Origin: Nostoc spongiaeforme FACHB-130
GTDB taxonomy: Bacteria; Cyanobacteriota; Cyanobacteriia; Cyanobacteriales; Nostocaceae
DNA length: 64,000 nucleotides
Assembly (NCBI RefSeq): GCF_014698475.1
Contig: NZ_JACJTB010000011.1
Span: 79,648 to 143,647 of the forward strand
Direction of reading: 5' to 3'
How positions within the stretch are numbered: the stretch's first letter is position 1; every line of letters begins with the position of its first letter. Under the pieces are notes generated by a model, which saw only the letters and a list, made by a program, of their open reading frames with translations, did no database searches and had not been told where the DNA came from. The position numbers were made by a program, and so were the translations under genes. Shown here one piece after another: positions 56,231-64,000 of this stretch.

Positions 56231-56286
56231 AAGCAGGTATTTTTGGGTTAACGCCAATAGCGTACTCATCTAACCTGCTTTTTTTG
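56231..56286 (+). terminator. Terminator after the small hypothetical gene
   Basis: AAGCAGGT (56231-56238) pairs with ACCTGCTT (56273-56280); the 34-nt loop holds a smaller hairpin ACGCCAATAGCGT; TTTTTTT follows. Confidence 0.65.
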
Positions 56287-56418
56287 CTTTTGTAAGTATT
56301 TAATCAAAAAAATCAATCTTTTGAAGCAATAGCCAGCAACGGAAAGCCGTTAAAATTATTATTGCAACAGTTCCACCCACGAGCAGTTAGTTAAGGCTAA
56401 ATGGCCGCTTGAATCAAA

Positions 56419-57657
56419 ATGACTTCATTACTTCCTCGAAATCTCAGCGTTGTCATCCGGCCAGTCCACTATCGGGATCTGGATGGAATTGAGCGATTAA
56501 CACAAGAGTCATTCGCCGCCACGACTTTGGAAGGCTCCAATTCTGCCGAGCGCCAAATGCAATCACTCCGTCGTTGGTACGGCTTACTTAAATTTTTGAG
56601 TTGGTTCCCTAATCCACTCCAGTATCGTTTCTGCGCTTATGTAGCCGAACAGGGGCGAATGCTGTTGGGGATGATTCAAGTATCACCATTCAACCGCACT
56701 CGCAGTACTTGGCGCATTGATAAGGTGGTGCTAGATCAGGCTGCGGATAAACAAGGAATTGGCTCACAATTGCTGCGCCATTGCTTCGAGTCGATTTTAG
56801 AAGCACGAACTTGGCTATTAGAAGTAAATATTAATGATACAGAAGCATTAGCCCTGTATCGCCAAAATGGATTTCAACGTTTAGCAGAAATTACCTATTG
56901 GAAAATAGAAGCTGATTTACTAGCAGAATTAGCACAAGCAGAACCTGATTTACCGAATTTGCTGCCAGTAAGTAACGCTGATGCTCAGTTGCTTTATCAA
57001 CTAGATACAGCATCGATGCCGCCTTTGGTACGTCAAGTCTTTGACCGCAACACCCGCGATTTTAAAACCAGTTTATTTGGTGCGTTAACCGATGCTGTCA
57101 AGCAATGGATAACCAAAACAGAAGTGGTCAGTGGTTATGTGTTTGAACCGCAACGCAAAGCCGCCATTGGTTATTTTCAAGTACAGCTTGACCGCAAAGG
57201 CGAAACTCCCCATGTGGCAACACTGACAGTCCACCCTGCTTACACTTGGTTGTATCCAGAGTTGCTTTCGCAATTGGCACGCATAGCGCAAGACTTCCCC
57301 CAACAAGGTTTGCGACTGGCTTCTTTAGACTACCAACCAGAAAGAGAAGAATATTTAGAACGGATCGGTGCAAAACGCACTGAACATACTTTGATTATGT
57401 CGCGTTCAGTTTGGCACAAACTCCGAGAATCAAAATTTGTCTCGTTGGAAGGGATTCAATGGACAGATGTGCTGCAAGGTTTACAACCAGCACGTAAACC
57501 CATACCTGGAGGAATGTCTTGGGTAAAAACTGGACAGCAGCCATCTTCAGAAATACCAGTGCCAAGCAAATCAGAATCTATGGGCTTTAAATGTAACAAC
57601 TGTCATACAGAGCCATCTTGCCACAATGAATCAGTTGATGGTCAACAGGAAAAGTAG
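56419..57657 (+). CDS. GNAT-family N-acetyltransferase, two-domain
   Basis: A 412-residue protein. The N-terminal GNAT domain (about 10-165) has VIRPVHYRDLDGIERLTQES, IDKVVLDQAADKQGIGSQLLR (acetyl-CoA loop) and LEVNINDTEALALYRQNGF. The C-terminal half (about 190-350) looks like a second, degenerate GNAT unit (VATLTVHPAYTWLYPELLSQ), followed by a tail with a CNNCHTEPSC cysteine cluster that might bind metal. Acceptor unknown. A 72-base spacer leads to ruvX. Confidence 0.8.
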   Translation: MTSLLPRNLSVVIRPVHYRDLDGIERLTQESFAATTLEGSNSAERQMQSLRRWYGLLKFLSWFPNPLQYRFCAYVAEQGRMLLGMIQVSPFNRTRSTWRIDKVVLDQAADKQGIGSQLLRHCFESILEARTWLLEVNINDTEALALYRQNGFQRLAEITYWKIEADLLAELAQAEPDLPNLLPVSNADAQLLYQLDTASMPPLVRQVFDRNTRDFKTSLFGALTDAVKQWITKTEVVSGYVFEPQRKAAIGYFQVQLDRKGETPHVATLTVHPAYTWLYPELLSQLARIAQDFPQQGLRLASLDYQPEREEYLERIGAKRTEHTLIMSRSVWHKLRESKFVSLEGIQWTDVLQGLQPARKPIPGGMSWVKTGQQPSSEIPVPSKSESMGFKCNNCHTEPSCHNESVDGQQEK

Positions 57658-57729
57658 TAAAAGCTTCACTGGTGCAGAGTAGAAGATGAATATCTTAGAC
57701 TCTGCACCCACGACTCGGCACGGTTAATA

Positions 57730-58197
57730 ATGGATAAAAAACAGTATATTTCAGCACTAGGATTAGATATCGGACGGAAGCGAATTGGTGTAGCAGGATG
57801 CGATCGCACCGGTTTAATTGCTACGGGAATTACGACAATTGAACGCTCCTCTTTTGAGCGCGACGTTGAGCAGTTCCAAAATATCGTGAATGAGCGTCAG
57901 GTAGAAATTCTAGTTGTTGGTTTACCTTATTCTATGGATGGTTCTTTGGGATTCCAGGCTCATCAGGTGCAGAAATTTGCCACCAAACTGAGTAAAGCTC
58001 TCAAACTGCCCATAGAATATGTTGATGAGCGCCTCACCTCTTTTCAAGCAGAGCAAATGCTCATCGCCGAGAATCTCTCACCATCGCGCCATAAAGGTTT
58101 AATTGACCGCAAAGCAGCAGCATTGATTTTACAACAATGGTTAGATTCTCGACGTTCTGCCCTAGTTAAAATGCTGTCGAGTATGGATAGCTTTTGA
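57730..58197 (+). CDS. ruvX: Putative pre-16S rRNA nuclease / Holliday junction resolvase-like RuvX (YqgF)
   Basis: A 155-residue RNase H-fold nuclease. Motifs GLDIGRKRIGVAGCDRTG at the N-terminus, EILVVGLPYSMDGSLGFQA, YVDERLTSFQAEQML and KGLIDRKAAALILQQWL near the C-terminus, with the acidic catalytic positions conserved. Family members mature the 5' end of 16S rRNA in E. coli and were earlier proposed as Holliday junction resolvases. Normal length; next gene after 129 bases. Confidence 0.92.
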   Translation: MDKKQYISALGLDIGRKRIGVAGCDRTGLIATGITTIERSSFERDVEQFQNIVNERQVEILVVGLPYSMDGSLGFQAHQVQKFATKLSKALKLPIEYVDERLTSFQAEQMLIAENLSPSRHKGLIDRKAAALILQQWLDSRRSALVKMLSSMDSF

Positions 58198-58326
58198 CAT
58201 GATATTCTGAAAGCAATTACTGAGCAGTTGTGTCTAAATGTGAAACTATTAGCTTGACATTATTTGTCATTTAACAGGAAAGCAATATTCACAGTTGCGG
58301 TAAAGATAAAGTTTAACTAATCGGCT

Positions 58327-58899
58327 ATGTTTCCTTCTCCATTTTCTGAAGATAACGATCGCGATCACACAGGTTCCATCACCTTGACAGATGACACAGG
58401 GCGAACCCTCGAATGTTATATAGAACATTCGCTCTCTGTAGATGGACAAGAATACGTCTTACTGCTTCCTGTGGACTCACCCATAGAAATTTTCGCTTGG
58501 GAAGGTGACGACGAAGAAGAAGAAGCCGTTTTAGTAGAAGATGACGCTATCCTTGACGAAATTTTTGGTACCGCCCAAGCAGTTTTATCTGAGCAGAACC
58601 TAATTCTGAAAAACACAGCTTACGCTTTGACAGTTGCTGGTGAATTACCAGCTGTAGATGAGTCGGAACTTTTTACATTAGAAATCGAAGACGACGAAAC
58701 CGATTTAGAGCCAGAACAACTACAGCTACTCGCCAGCTTCTATCATCATGAGCAGGAGTATGCCATATATACCCCCCTCGATCCACTGCTGTTTTTTGCC
58801 AGAATCACCAAAGATGGCGAACCGGAATTACTTTCTCCCGAAGAATTTCGCCAAGTGCAACCACTCCTAGAAGAACAACTTTTTAACGAAGTGGAATAA
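58327..58899 (+). CDS. DUF3727-type acidic protein
   Basis: A 190-residue very acidic cytoplasmic protein of the DUF3727/DUF1292-like family found in cyanobacteria and plants. The N-terminal unit (SITLTDDTGRTLECYIEHSL ... YVLLLPVDSPIEIFAW) is echoed by a second one (EQLQLLASFYHHEQEYAIYT ... LLFFARIT), separated by an acidic linker with DDEEEEA. Function unknown. Its place between ruvX and the YqeG phosphatase suggests a conserved housekeeping neighbourhood. Confidence 0.78.
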   Translation: MFPSPFSEDNDRDHTGSITLTDDTGRTLECYIEHSLSVDGQEYVLLLPVDSPIEIFAWEGDDEEEEAVLVEDDAILDEIFGTAQAVLSEQNLILKNTAYALTVAGELPAVDESELFTLEIEDDETDLEPEQLQLLASFYHHEQEYAIYTPLDPLLFFARITKDGEPELLSPEEFRQVQPLLEEQLFNEVE

Positions 58900-58954
58900 A
58901 ATCTGCACAATTCAAAATTGAAAATAAAAATGTCTCATTTTTAGACAAGGTTTT

Positions 58955-59037
58955 AGAGTCGGGTGCAGGGGTACGCTGACAGGTGTAGGTTTTTACGTTT
59001 TCATTCTTTCCCCCTGCTCCCTGCTCCCCTACCTCTG
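58955..59037. repeat. Degenerate repeat with CCCTGCT units
   Basis: The spacer before the YqeG-like gene holds GTGCAGGGGTACGCTGACAG at the left and CCCCCTGCTCCCTGCTCCCC at the right, partly complementary, another of the inverted heptameric tracts of this genome. No gene. Confidence 0.5.
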
Positions 59038-59110
59038 TTGATCCTCTGCACTCATTCTCAACAATGCTCTTACTTGAGAGCATTTTTCATTGTGACCCTG
59101 AAAATTATCT

Positions 59111-59650
59111 ATGACGTGGAACAATCTCTTACAGCCTGACTTGATTTTACATGGTTCAGTTTTGCAATTGACTCAAGAAGTCATTCAACAATATGGGCTG
59201 AAGGGACTTGTTTTAGATGTGGATGAAACACTCGTTCCTTTCACAGTGGGGACTCCTTCACCAGAATTGAGACAATGGGTAGAAGAAATCCGCGTTAATG
59301 TTGATTTGTGGTTGGTGAGCAATAACTTAAGCGAGGCTCGGATTGGCAGTATTGCCCGTGCGTTGAATTTACCTTATTACTTGGGTGCAGCCAAGCCCTC
59401 TCGCCGCAAAATTAGAGCCGCTCTCCAAGCAATGGATTTACCAGCACATCAAGTAGGAATGGTGGGCGATCGCTTGTTTACCGATGTTTTAGCTGGTAAT
59501 CGTCTAGGAATGTTTACCATTCTCGTAGAACCGATTATTCATCCTGATGCTGCACTACGTTCTCATCCCGTCCGAAATTTTGAAGTCTGGATTTCTGAAA
59601 TCTTGGGAGCCTCCATCACACCTAAACGCAGCGTTGTTAACAAAAAGTAA
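59111..59650 (+). CDS. YqeG-family HAD-IIIA phosphatase
   Basis: A 179-residue HAD-fold phosphatase with motif I LVLDVDETLVPF (Asp36 nucleophile, Asp38 acid/base), motif II LWLVSNN, the Lys in GAAKPSRRKI and motif III MVGDRLFTDVLAGNRLGM. The YqeG group is widespread; plant and cyanobacterial members are phosphatidylglycerophosphate phosphatase-like, which would fit thylakoid phosphatidylglycerol synthesis, but the substrate here is inferred from the family only. Ends before a strong terminator. Confidence 0.85.
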   Translation: MTWNNLLQPDLILHGSVLQLTQEVIQQYGLKGLVLDVDETLVPFTVGTPSPELRQWVEEIRVNVDLWLVSNNLSEARIGSIARALNLPYYLGAAKPSRRKIRAALQAMDLPAHQVGMVGDRLFTDVLAGNRLGMFTILVEPIIHPDAALRSHPVRNFEVWISEILGASITPKRSVVNKK

Positions 59651-59787
59651 CAAATCGTCAGGAAAATAAAGCTAAAGAAATAATTAAGAATAAAATAAAA
59701 CCATAGAAAACAGGAGATTATAAGTATTAATAACATAGGGTCAGCTAATAAAAGACCCTAGTAAATAGCAAATAACTATAAACTAGT

Positions 59788-59833
59788 AAAGCGTCAGCCT
59801 TCACCTATAGAAGGATTGGCGCTTTGCTTTTTT
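59788..59833 (+). terminator. Terminator between the YqeG-like gene and proB
   Basis: AAAGCGTCAGCCTTC (59788-59802) pairs with GAAGGATTGGCGCTTT (59810-59825), with small mismatches and a 7-nt loop, followed by GCTTTTTT. Confidence 0.75.
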
Positions 59834-59837
59834 GTGC

Positions 59838-59888
59838 TTTGTCATTTGTCCTTCATGACCAATGACCAATGACTAATGACCAATGACC
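59838..59888. repeat. Heptameric tandem repeat running into the proB start
   Basis: Units of the type ATGACCA/ATGACTA repeat five or six times directly before proB and supply its first ATG codon. Same family as the tract upstream of murQ. Confidence 0.8.
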
Positions 59889-60998
59889 ATGACCAAAACA
59901 ATAGTCGTCAAAATAGGCACTTCTAGCCTGACTCAACCAGAAACTGGGCAATTAGCACTTTCTACGATCGCAACTTTAACCGAAACACTTTGTCATTTAA
60001 GACAGCAGGGAAATCGTGTGATTTTGGTTTCCTCTGGTGCGGTGGGTGTGGGCTGTGCCAGATTAGGCTTAACAGAACGTCCAAAAGCGATCGCCCTCAA
60101 ACAAGCAGTAGCCGCAGTTGGTCAAGGCAGGTTAATGCGGATATATGACGACTTATTTACTACCTTACAACAGCCAATTGCTCAGGTTTTGTTAACACGC
60201 AGCGACTTGGTGCAGCGTAGCCGATACCTCAACGTTTACAACACCTTTAAAGAATTGCTGGGGCTGGGTGTAATTCCCGTAGTGAATGAAAATGACACCG
60301 TGGCTGTCGAGGAACTGAAATTTGGTGATAATGACACCCTTTCGGCATTAGTAGCAAGTTTAGTCGAAGCAGATTGGCTATTTTTACTCACCGACGTAGA
60401 TAGATTATATTCAGCCGATCCCCGTTCTGTACCTGATGCCAAACCCATTGCCTTAGTGAGTAATATTAAAGAATTGGCGCAACTGCAAATCCAAACAGGT
60501 GGTCAAGGCTCACAATGGGGTACTGGTGGGATGGTAACAAAAATATCCGCCGCCCGAATTGCGATCGCAGCTGGAGTGCGAACGGTAATTACTCAAGGGC
60601 GATTTCCCCGCAATCTCGAAAAAATTATCCAAGGGGAACCTTTAGGAACGCACTTTGAACCGCAACCAGAACCCACATCCGCCAGAAAACGCTGGATAGC
60701 TTACGGACTTGTACCGACGGGAAAATTGTATTTAGATCAAGGTGCGATCGCGGCAATATCAGAAGCCGGAAAATCATTATTAGCCGCAGGTATCAAAACA
60801 CTTGAAGGCGAATTTGACACCCAAGACGCTGTGCAGTTGTGCGACACCAACGGTAACGAAATAGCCAGAGGATTAGTCAACTACAGCAGCGATGAACTAA
60901 AAAAAATCTGCGGGCGACACTCCAGAGAAATTCCCGAAATTTTGGGCTATGTGGGCGCAGATACCGTGGTGCATCGAGATAACTTAGTTTTGACATAA
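59883..60998 (+). CDS. proB: Glutamate 5-kinase
   Basis: First enzyme of proline synthesis: phosphorylates L-glutamate with ATP. 371 residues, with the amino-acid kinase domain (about 5-260: [64 protein letters not shown]) and a C-terminal PUA domain (about 280-360: [30 protein letters not shown]). The start is uncertain: the ATG at 59883 belongs to the heptameric repeat, and the ATG at 59889 ([10 protein letters not shown]) is equally good. Transcription must begin within or just before the repeat, since a terminator lies only 50 bases upstream. Confidence 0.95.
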   Translation: MTMTKTIVVKIGTSSLTQPETGQLALSTIATLTETLCHLRQQGNRVILVSSGAVGVGCARLGLTERPKAIALKQAVAAVGQGRLMRIYDDLFTTLQQPIAQVLLTRSDLVQRSRYLNVYNTFKELLGLGVIPVVNENDTVAVEELKFGDNDTLSALVASLVEADWLFLLTDVDRLYSADPRSVPDAKPIALVSNIKELAQLQIQTGGQGSQWGTGGMVTKISAARIAIAAGVRTVITQGRFPRNLEKIIQGEPLGTHFEPQPEPTSARKRWIAYGLVPTGKLYLDQGAIAAISEAGKSLLAAGIKTLEGEFDTQDAVQLCDTNGNEIARGLVNYSSDELKKICGRHSREIPEILGYVGADTVVHRDNLVLT

Positions 60999-61014
60999 GT
61001 AGAATGGTTAAATT

Positions 61015-62067
61015 ATGGCGGATAAGTTATCACCAACGGATGGCTATGATGACTTCTTACGGGAGTTAAAAGAACGTATACATAGCGCCCAAATAAAAGC
61101 AGCTTTGTCTATTAACCGTGAATTGGTATTACTTTATTGGCAAATAGGGCGCGAAATTATCATCCGTCAGCAGCAGCAGGGATGGGGTAGCAAAGTTATT
61201 GAACGTATTGCAAAAGATTTACAAGCTGCTTTCCCTGATATCAAGGGATTCTCAGCCAGAAATCTGAAGTATATGCGAGCTTTTGCTGAAGCTTATCCAA
61301 ATGAACAAATAGTGCAGCAGGCTGCTGCACAAATTCCTTGGTTTCATAACTGTGTAATTTTAGATAAAGTTAAAAATAATTTAGAGCGTGAATGGTATAT
61401 ACAAAAAACTATAGAAAATGGCTGGAGCAGAAATATTTTAACTCTCCAAATTGAGAATAGACTTTTTGCACGTCAGGGAAAGGCTATCAATAACTTTAAC
61501 GTTAGATTACCGTCTCCTCAATCAGACATTGCTAGAGAAACGTTAAAAGACCCTTATATTTTTGATTTTTTAAGTTTAGGAGAAGCTGCACAAGAACGGG
61601 AATTAGAAAAAGAACTTGTAAAACACATTACTCAATTTCTTTTGGAGTTAGGTGTAGGATTTGCTTTTGTTGGAAAACAATATAATTTAAAGATAGGAGA
61701 TGAAGATTTTTACATAGATTTGCTTTTTTATCATGTGAAATTACATTGTTTTGTAGTGATTGAACTGAAAACAGGTAAATTTAAACCTGAATATGCAGGA
61801 AAAATCAATTTCTACCTTTCGGCTGTAGATGATTTGCTCAAATCTCCTGTAGATAATCCTTCAATTGGTTTAATTTTATGTGCAAGTAAGGACAATATTA
61901 TTGCTGAGTATGCGCTACGTGATGTCAATAAGCCAATTGGTATTGCTGAATGGCAAACTAAACTTACTAAGTCACTGCCTAAAGAGTTACAAACAAAGTT
62001 ACCAACTATTGAGCAGTTGGAGGCAGAACTAGAAAATTTGTCAGCAGAAATAGAGAATGAAGAATGA
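61015..62067 (+). CDS. DUF1016 / YhcG-type PD-(D/E)XK nuclease
   Basis: A 350-residue protein with the N-terminal DUF1016 helical domain (KAALSINRELVLLYWQIGRE ... FPDIKGFSARNLKYMRAFAE) and a C-terminal PD-(D/E)XK nuclease domain (about 175-320) with the catalytic residues in FYIDLLFYHVKLHCFVVIELK and the following KFKPEYAGKINFYLSAVDD. Family members are common in accessory and defence-type regions; the substrate here is unknown. It begins 16 bases after proB and probably shares its transcript, an odd pairing. No modification enzyme is adjacent. Confidence 0.88.
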   Translation: MADKLSPTDGYDDFLRELKERIHSAQIKAALSINRELVLLYWQIGREIIIRQQQQGWGSKVIERIAKDLQAAFPDIKGFSARNLKYMRAFAEAYPNEQIVQQAAAQIPWFHNCVILDKVKNNLEREWYIQKTIENGWSRNILTLQIENRLFARQGKAINNFNVRLPSPQSDIARETLKDPYIFDFLSLGEAAQERELEKELVKHITQFLLELGVGFAFVGKQYNLKIGDEDFYIDLLFYHVKLHCFVVIELKTGKFKPEYAGKINFYLSAVDDLLKSPVDNPSIGLILCASKDNIIAEYALRDVNKPIGIAEWQTKLTKSLPKELQTKLPTIEQLEAELENLSAEIENEE

Positions 62068-62088
62068 TTGATTAGCTTACTTCTAATC

Positions 62089-63735
62089 TTAAGTCCGAGC
62101 TAAAAGGGGAGCCGCCGCTAATAGTGTTTGTGTATACGGATGTTGTGGATTGGCAAAAATTTGTTTTGTTGGGCCGAGTTCGACAATTTTACCGCCATTC
62201 ATCACCGCAATGCGATCGCACAAAAATCTCGCTAACCACAAATCATGAGTAATAAATAGATAAGTTAATTCAAATTCTGCCTTTAATTGCAACATCAAAT
62301 CCAAAACTTGCGATTGCACACTCGCATCTAACATACTCACTGGTTCATCGCAAATCAACAGTTTAGGACGAGTAATTAAAGCCCGTGCGATCGCTACCCG
62401 TTGTTGCTGTCCGCCAGACAAATCTGATGGGTAACGTTGATAATAAACTTCTGGCGGTGTTAACCCGACTTTTTGCAACATCCACAATACTTCTTCTTTA
62501 GCTTTGGCTGCATCGGCAAGATTGTGAATTAACAAAGGATCACCTATACTCTGCCCTACAGTCATCGCCGGATTTAAACAAGCATGGGGGTCTTGAAACA
62601 CCATTTGCATTTGTCGGCGAGAAGCGCGAATTTCTTGGCGTGATAACTTGGTTAAATCTTGTCCCAAAAATTCTACTTTGCCAGCCGTGGGACGAATTAG
62701 CTGTAAGATAGTCCGCGACAATGTGCTTTTACCACAACCAGATTCACCCACTAAGCCTAAAATTTCTCCCGGAAACAGTTCCAGGTTAATTCCATCTACG
62801 GCTTTGATTGTCTGACTTTCCGCTTTAAACAGTCGTTCAATTAAGTTAGGTTCTATGGTGTAGTGTTGCTGGAGTTCTGTAACTCGTAGAAGTGGTGATT
62901 GAGAATCAGAAATTGGTGAAGCATTTCCCCCACTTTCATCCACAGCTTGAATATGCAAAGCTGCTTGTAAAAGCGATCGCGTATATTCATGTTGAGGATT
63001 ACCAAATACCGATGTAGTAGCCCCCATTTCTACCATTTTGCCGTTGTACATTACACCGATGCGGCCGCAATATTCTGCCACCATTGCCAAATCATGAGAA
63101 ATCAGCAACAGTGCCATATTTTCTTCAGCGCACAGACGGGTTAGTTCTTGTAAAATCTGGGCTGAGACAGTGACATCTAAACTAGTGGTAGGTTCATCAG
63201 CCACAATTAACTTAGGATTTAGGAGGAGAGCAAGAGCGATCGCTACTCGTTGTCGCATTCCACCGCTAAACTCATGCGGATACTGATTCCAGCGACTCGC
63301 CGGGATTTTCACCTTCTCCAAAGTCGCCAGTGCTTTTTCTTTTGCTTGCTTGGCTGATAGTTCTGGTGAATGTGCTTGCAAAGTCTCCAGACAATGTTTA
63401 CCAATCGTCATCAATGGATCAAGGCGTGTCATTGGGTCTTGGAAAATTAGTGCTACCGCCTCCCCCCGAAATTTCCGCAACTGAGATAACGTTAAATCAA
63501 ATACTGACTGCCCCTGAAAAGTTACTCGTCCCTCAACTCTGCTAGATGGCGGTAGTAAACGCATCGCCGCCCGTCCTAATGTAGATTTACCACAACCAGA
63601 CTCTCCTACCAGCCCCATTCTTTCCCCTGGTTGCAGTGTAAAAGATACATCATCAACCGCCCATCTGAGTTCTTCCCCGCCACGCTGAGGATAGGCAACT
63701 CGTAAATTTTCTATACAAAATAAAGCTTCACTCAT
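62089..63735 (-). CDS. ABC transporter with two fused ATPase domains (Dpp/Opp type)
   Basis: A 548-residue cytoplasmic protein of two complete nucleotide-binding domains in tandem, equivalent to DppD plus DppF. Domain 1 (about 5-255): Walker [15 protein letters not shown], signature [16 protein letters not shown], Walker [10 protein letters not shown]. Domain 2 (about 285-540): Walker [15 protein letters not shown], signature [16 protein letters not shown], Walker [13 protein letters not shown]. It would power uptake of peptides or a related substrate; no permease or binding-protein gene is beside it in this window. Convergent with the nuclease gene (21 bases). Confidence 0.93.
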   Translation of the reverse strand: MSEALFCIENLRVAYPQRGGEELRWAVDDVSFTLQPGERMGLVGESGCGKSTLGRAAMRLLPPSSRVEGRVTFQGQSVFDLTLSQLRKFRGEAVALIFQDPMTRLDPLMTIGKHCLETLQAHSPELSAKQAKEKALATLEKVKIPASRWNQYPHEFSGGMRQRVAIALALLLNPKLIVADEPTTSLDVTVSAQILQELTRLCAEENMALLLISHDLAMVAEYCGRIGVMYNGKMVEMGATTSVFGNPQHEYTRSLLQAALHIQAVDESGGNASPISDSQSPLLRVTELQQHYTIEPNLIERLFKAESQTIKAVDGINLELFPGEILGLVGESGCGKSTLSRTILQLIRPTAGKVEFLGQDLTKLSRQEIRASRRQMQMVFQDPHACLNPAMTVGQSIGDPLLIHNLADAAKAKEEVLWMLQKVGLTPPEVYYQRYPSDLSGGQQQRVAIARALITRPKLLICDEPVSMLDASVQSQVLDLMLQLKAEFELTYLFITHDLWLARFLCDRIAVMNGGKIVELGPTKQIFANPQHPYTQTLLAAAPLLART

Positions 63736-63863
63736 ATTTATTTATCAGCCCAGAGCTACCAGCTAGAATAATTTCAAATTTTAGCTAGTGTATCAAATTC
63801 CCCAAACTTCCTGTTCCCATTGACTGATAAAAACTCCTCGTCACTCTGCGTCTTCATATCAAA

Positions 63864-63896
63864 CCAAAAAAGCGCCCCCCATCAGGAGAGCGCCTT
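63864..63896 (-). terminator. Terminator of psbA
   Basis: On the minus strand AAGGCGCTCTCC pairs with GGGGGGCGCTT (11 pairs with three wobbles, tetraloop TGAT), followed by TTTTTT. It lies about 38 bases after the psbA stop. Confidence 0.8.
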
Positions 63897-63933
63897 TGAT
63901 TAATTAGTTATTGCTTACTTCTATCTCAGAAGA

Positions 63934-64000
63934 TTAACCATTGATAGCAGGAGCAGAGATAGCAACAGGAGCAACTTCACCAGCAGCCAAGTCTAAGGGG
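63934..64000 (-). CDS. psbA: Photosystem II D1 protein, 3' end only
   Basis: The last 21 codons and stop of a minus-strand psbA gene that continues beyond the window. The translated end PLDLAAGEVAPVAISAPAIN followed by Gly is the conserved D1 C-terminus, including the Ala of the region LDLAA where CtpA cleaves the precursor tail. A strong terminator follows. Which psbA copy this is cannot be told from so short a piece. Confidence 0.95.
   Translation of the reverse strand, partial: PLDLAAGEVAPVAISAPAING

Overview
The window comes from a filamentous, probably heterocyst-forming cyanobacterium of the Nostoc/Anabaena type. Four things point there: the phycobilisome core operon (apcE-apcA-apcB-apcC), a magnesium chelatase H subunit and the 3' end of psbA; many copies of the palindrome GCGATCGC (for example at 669-676, 4730-4737 and 18939-18946); several classes of heptameric tandem repeats and small palindromic repeats between genes; and a small Mo-nitrogenase C-terminal-family protein typical of nitrogen-fixing cyanobacteria. 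No rRNA, tRNA or CRISPR array was found.

Layout. 1-7.6 kb: an exported alpha/beta hydrolase, an AbrB-family membrane protein, a long palindromic repeat island, an ankyrin protein, a 33-residue membrane peptide and a small secreted protein. 8.1-13.4 kb: apcE, apcA, apcB, apcC, closed by a clear terminator. 13.4-15.3 kb: a REP-associated transposase followed by a metalloprotease fragment enclosed by nested inverted REP-like repeats. 15.3-19.5 kb: an exported TPR-CHAT protein, a DUF3110 protein and murQ. 20.2-23.1 kb: an exported GH30-like glycosidase and a nucleotidyltransferase-fold protein, converging on a large minus-strand exopolysaccharide locus (23.1-40.6 kb). That locus holds seven GT4 enzymes, one GT2, a GT-A-like protein, an O-antigen-ligase/Wzy-like polymerase, a pyruvyltransferase, an FrhB-like protein, a Wzx flippase and a WecG/TagA-type transferase. 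40.6-43.5 kb: a gene-poor stretch with an IS630 remnant, a broken gene and repeats. 43.5-47.2 kb: a ChlH/BchH-family gene. 47.2-52.5 kb: a Doc-like Fic toxin with an unusual partner, then a three-gene two-component signalling operon. 53-62 kb: small regulators, acetyltransferases, a methyltransferase, ruvX, a YqeG phosphatase, proB and a DUF1016 nuclease. 62-64 kb: a double-ATPase ABC protein and the psbA 3' end.

How the genes fit together. The apc genes build the allophycocyanin core and its membrane anchor, which deliver energy to photosystem II (whose D1 protein is encoded at the right edge); the chelatase subunit feeds chlorophyll synthesis. The polysaccharide locus has assembly, flipping and polymerisation functions, but this window holds no initiating sugar-phosphate transferase and no Wza/Wzc-type export genes, so those must lie elsewhere. 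The exported GH30-like enzyme next to it may trim the product.

The most striking non-gene pattern is that intergenic repeat sequences have entered coding sequences in frame: twice in the chelatase gene, once in the ATPase domain of a histidine kinase, and at the C-termini of an acetyltransferase and of the AbrB-family protein. The candidates for something undescribed are the Doc toxin coupled through a TTG start to a 206-residue unknown protein, the nested REP island, a long-range RNA stem between apcB and apcC, and two orphan terminator-ended intergenic segments that may encode small RNAs.
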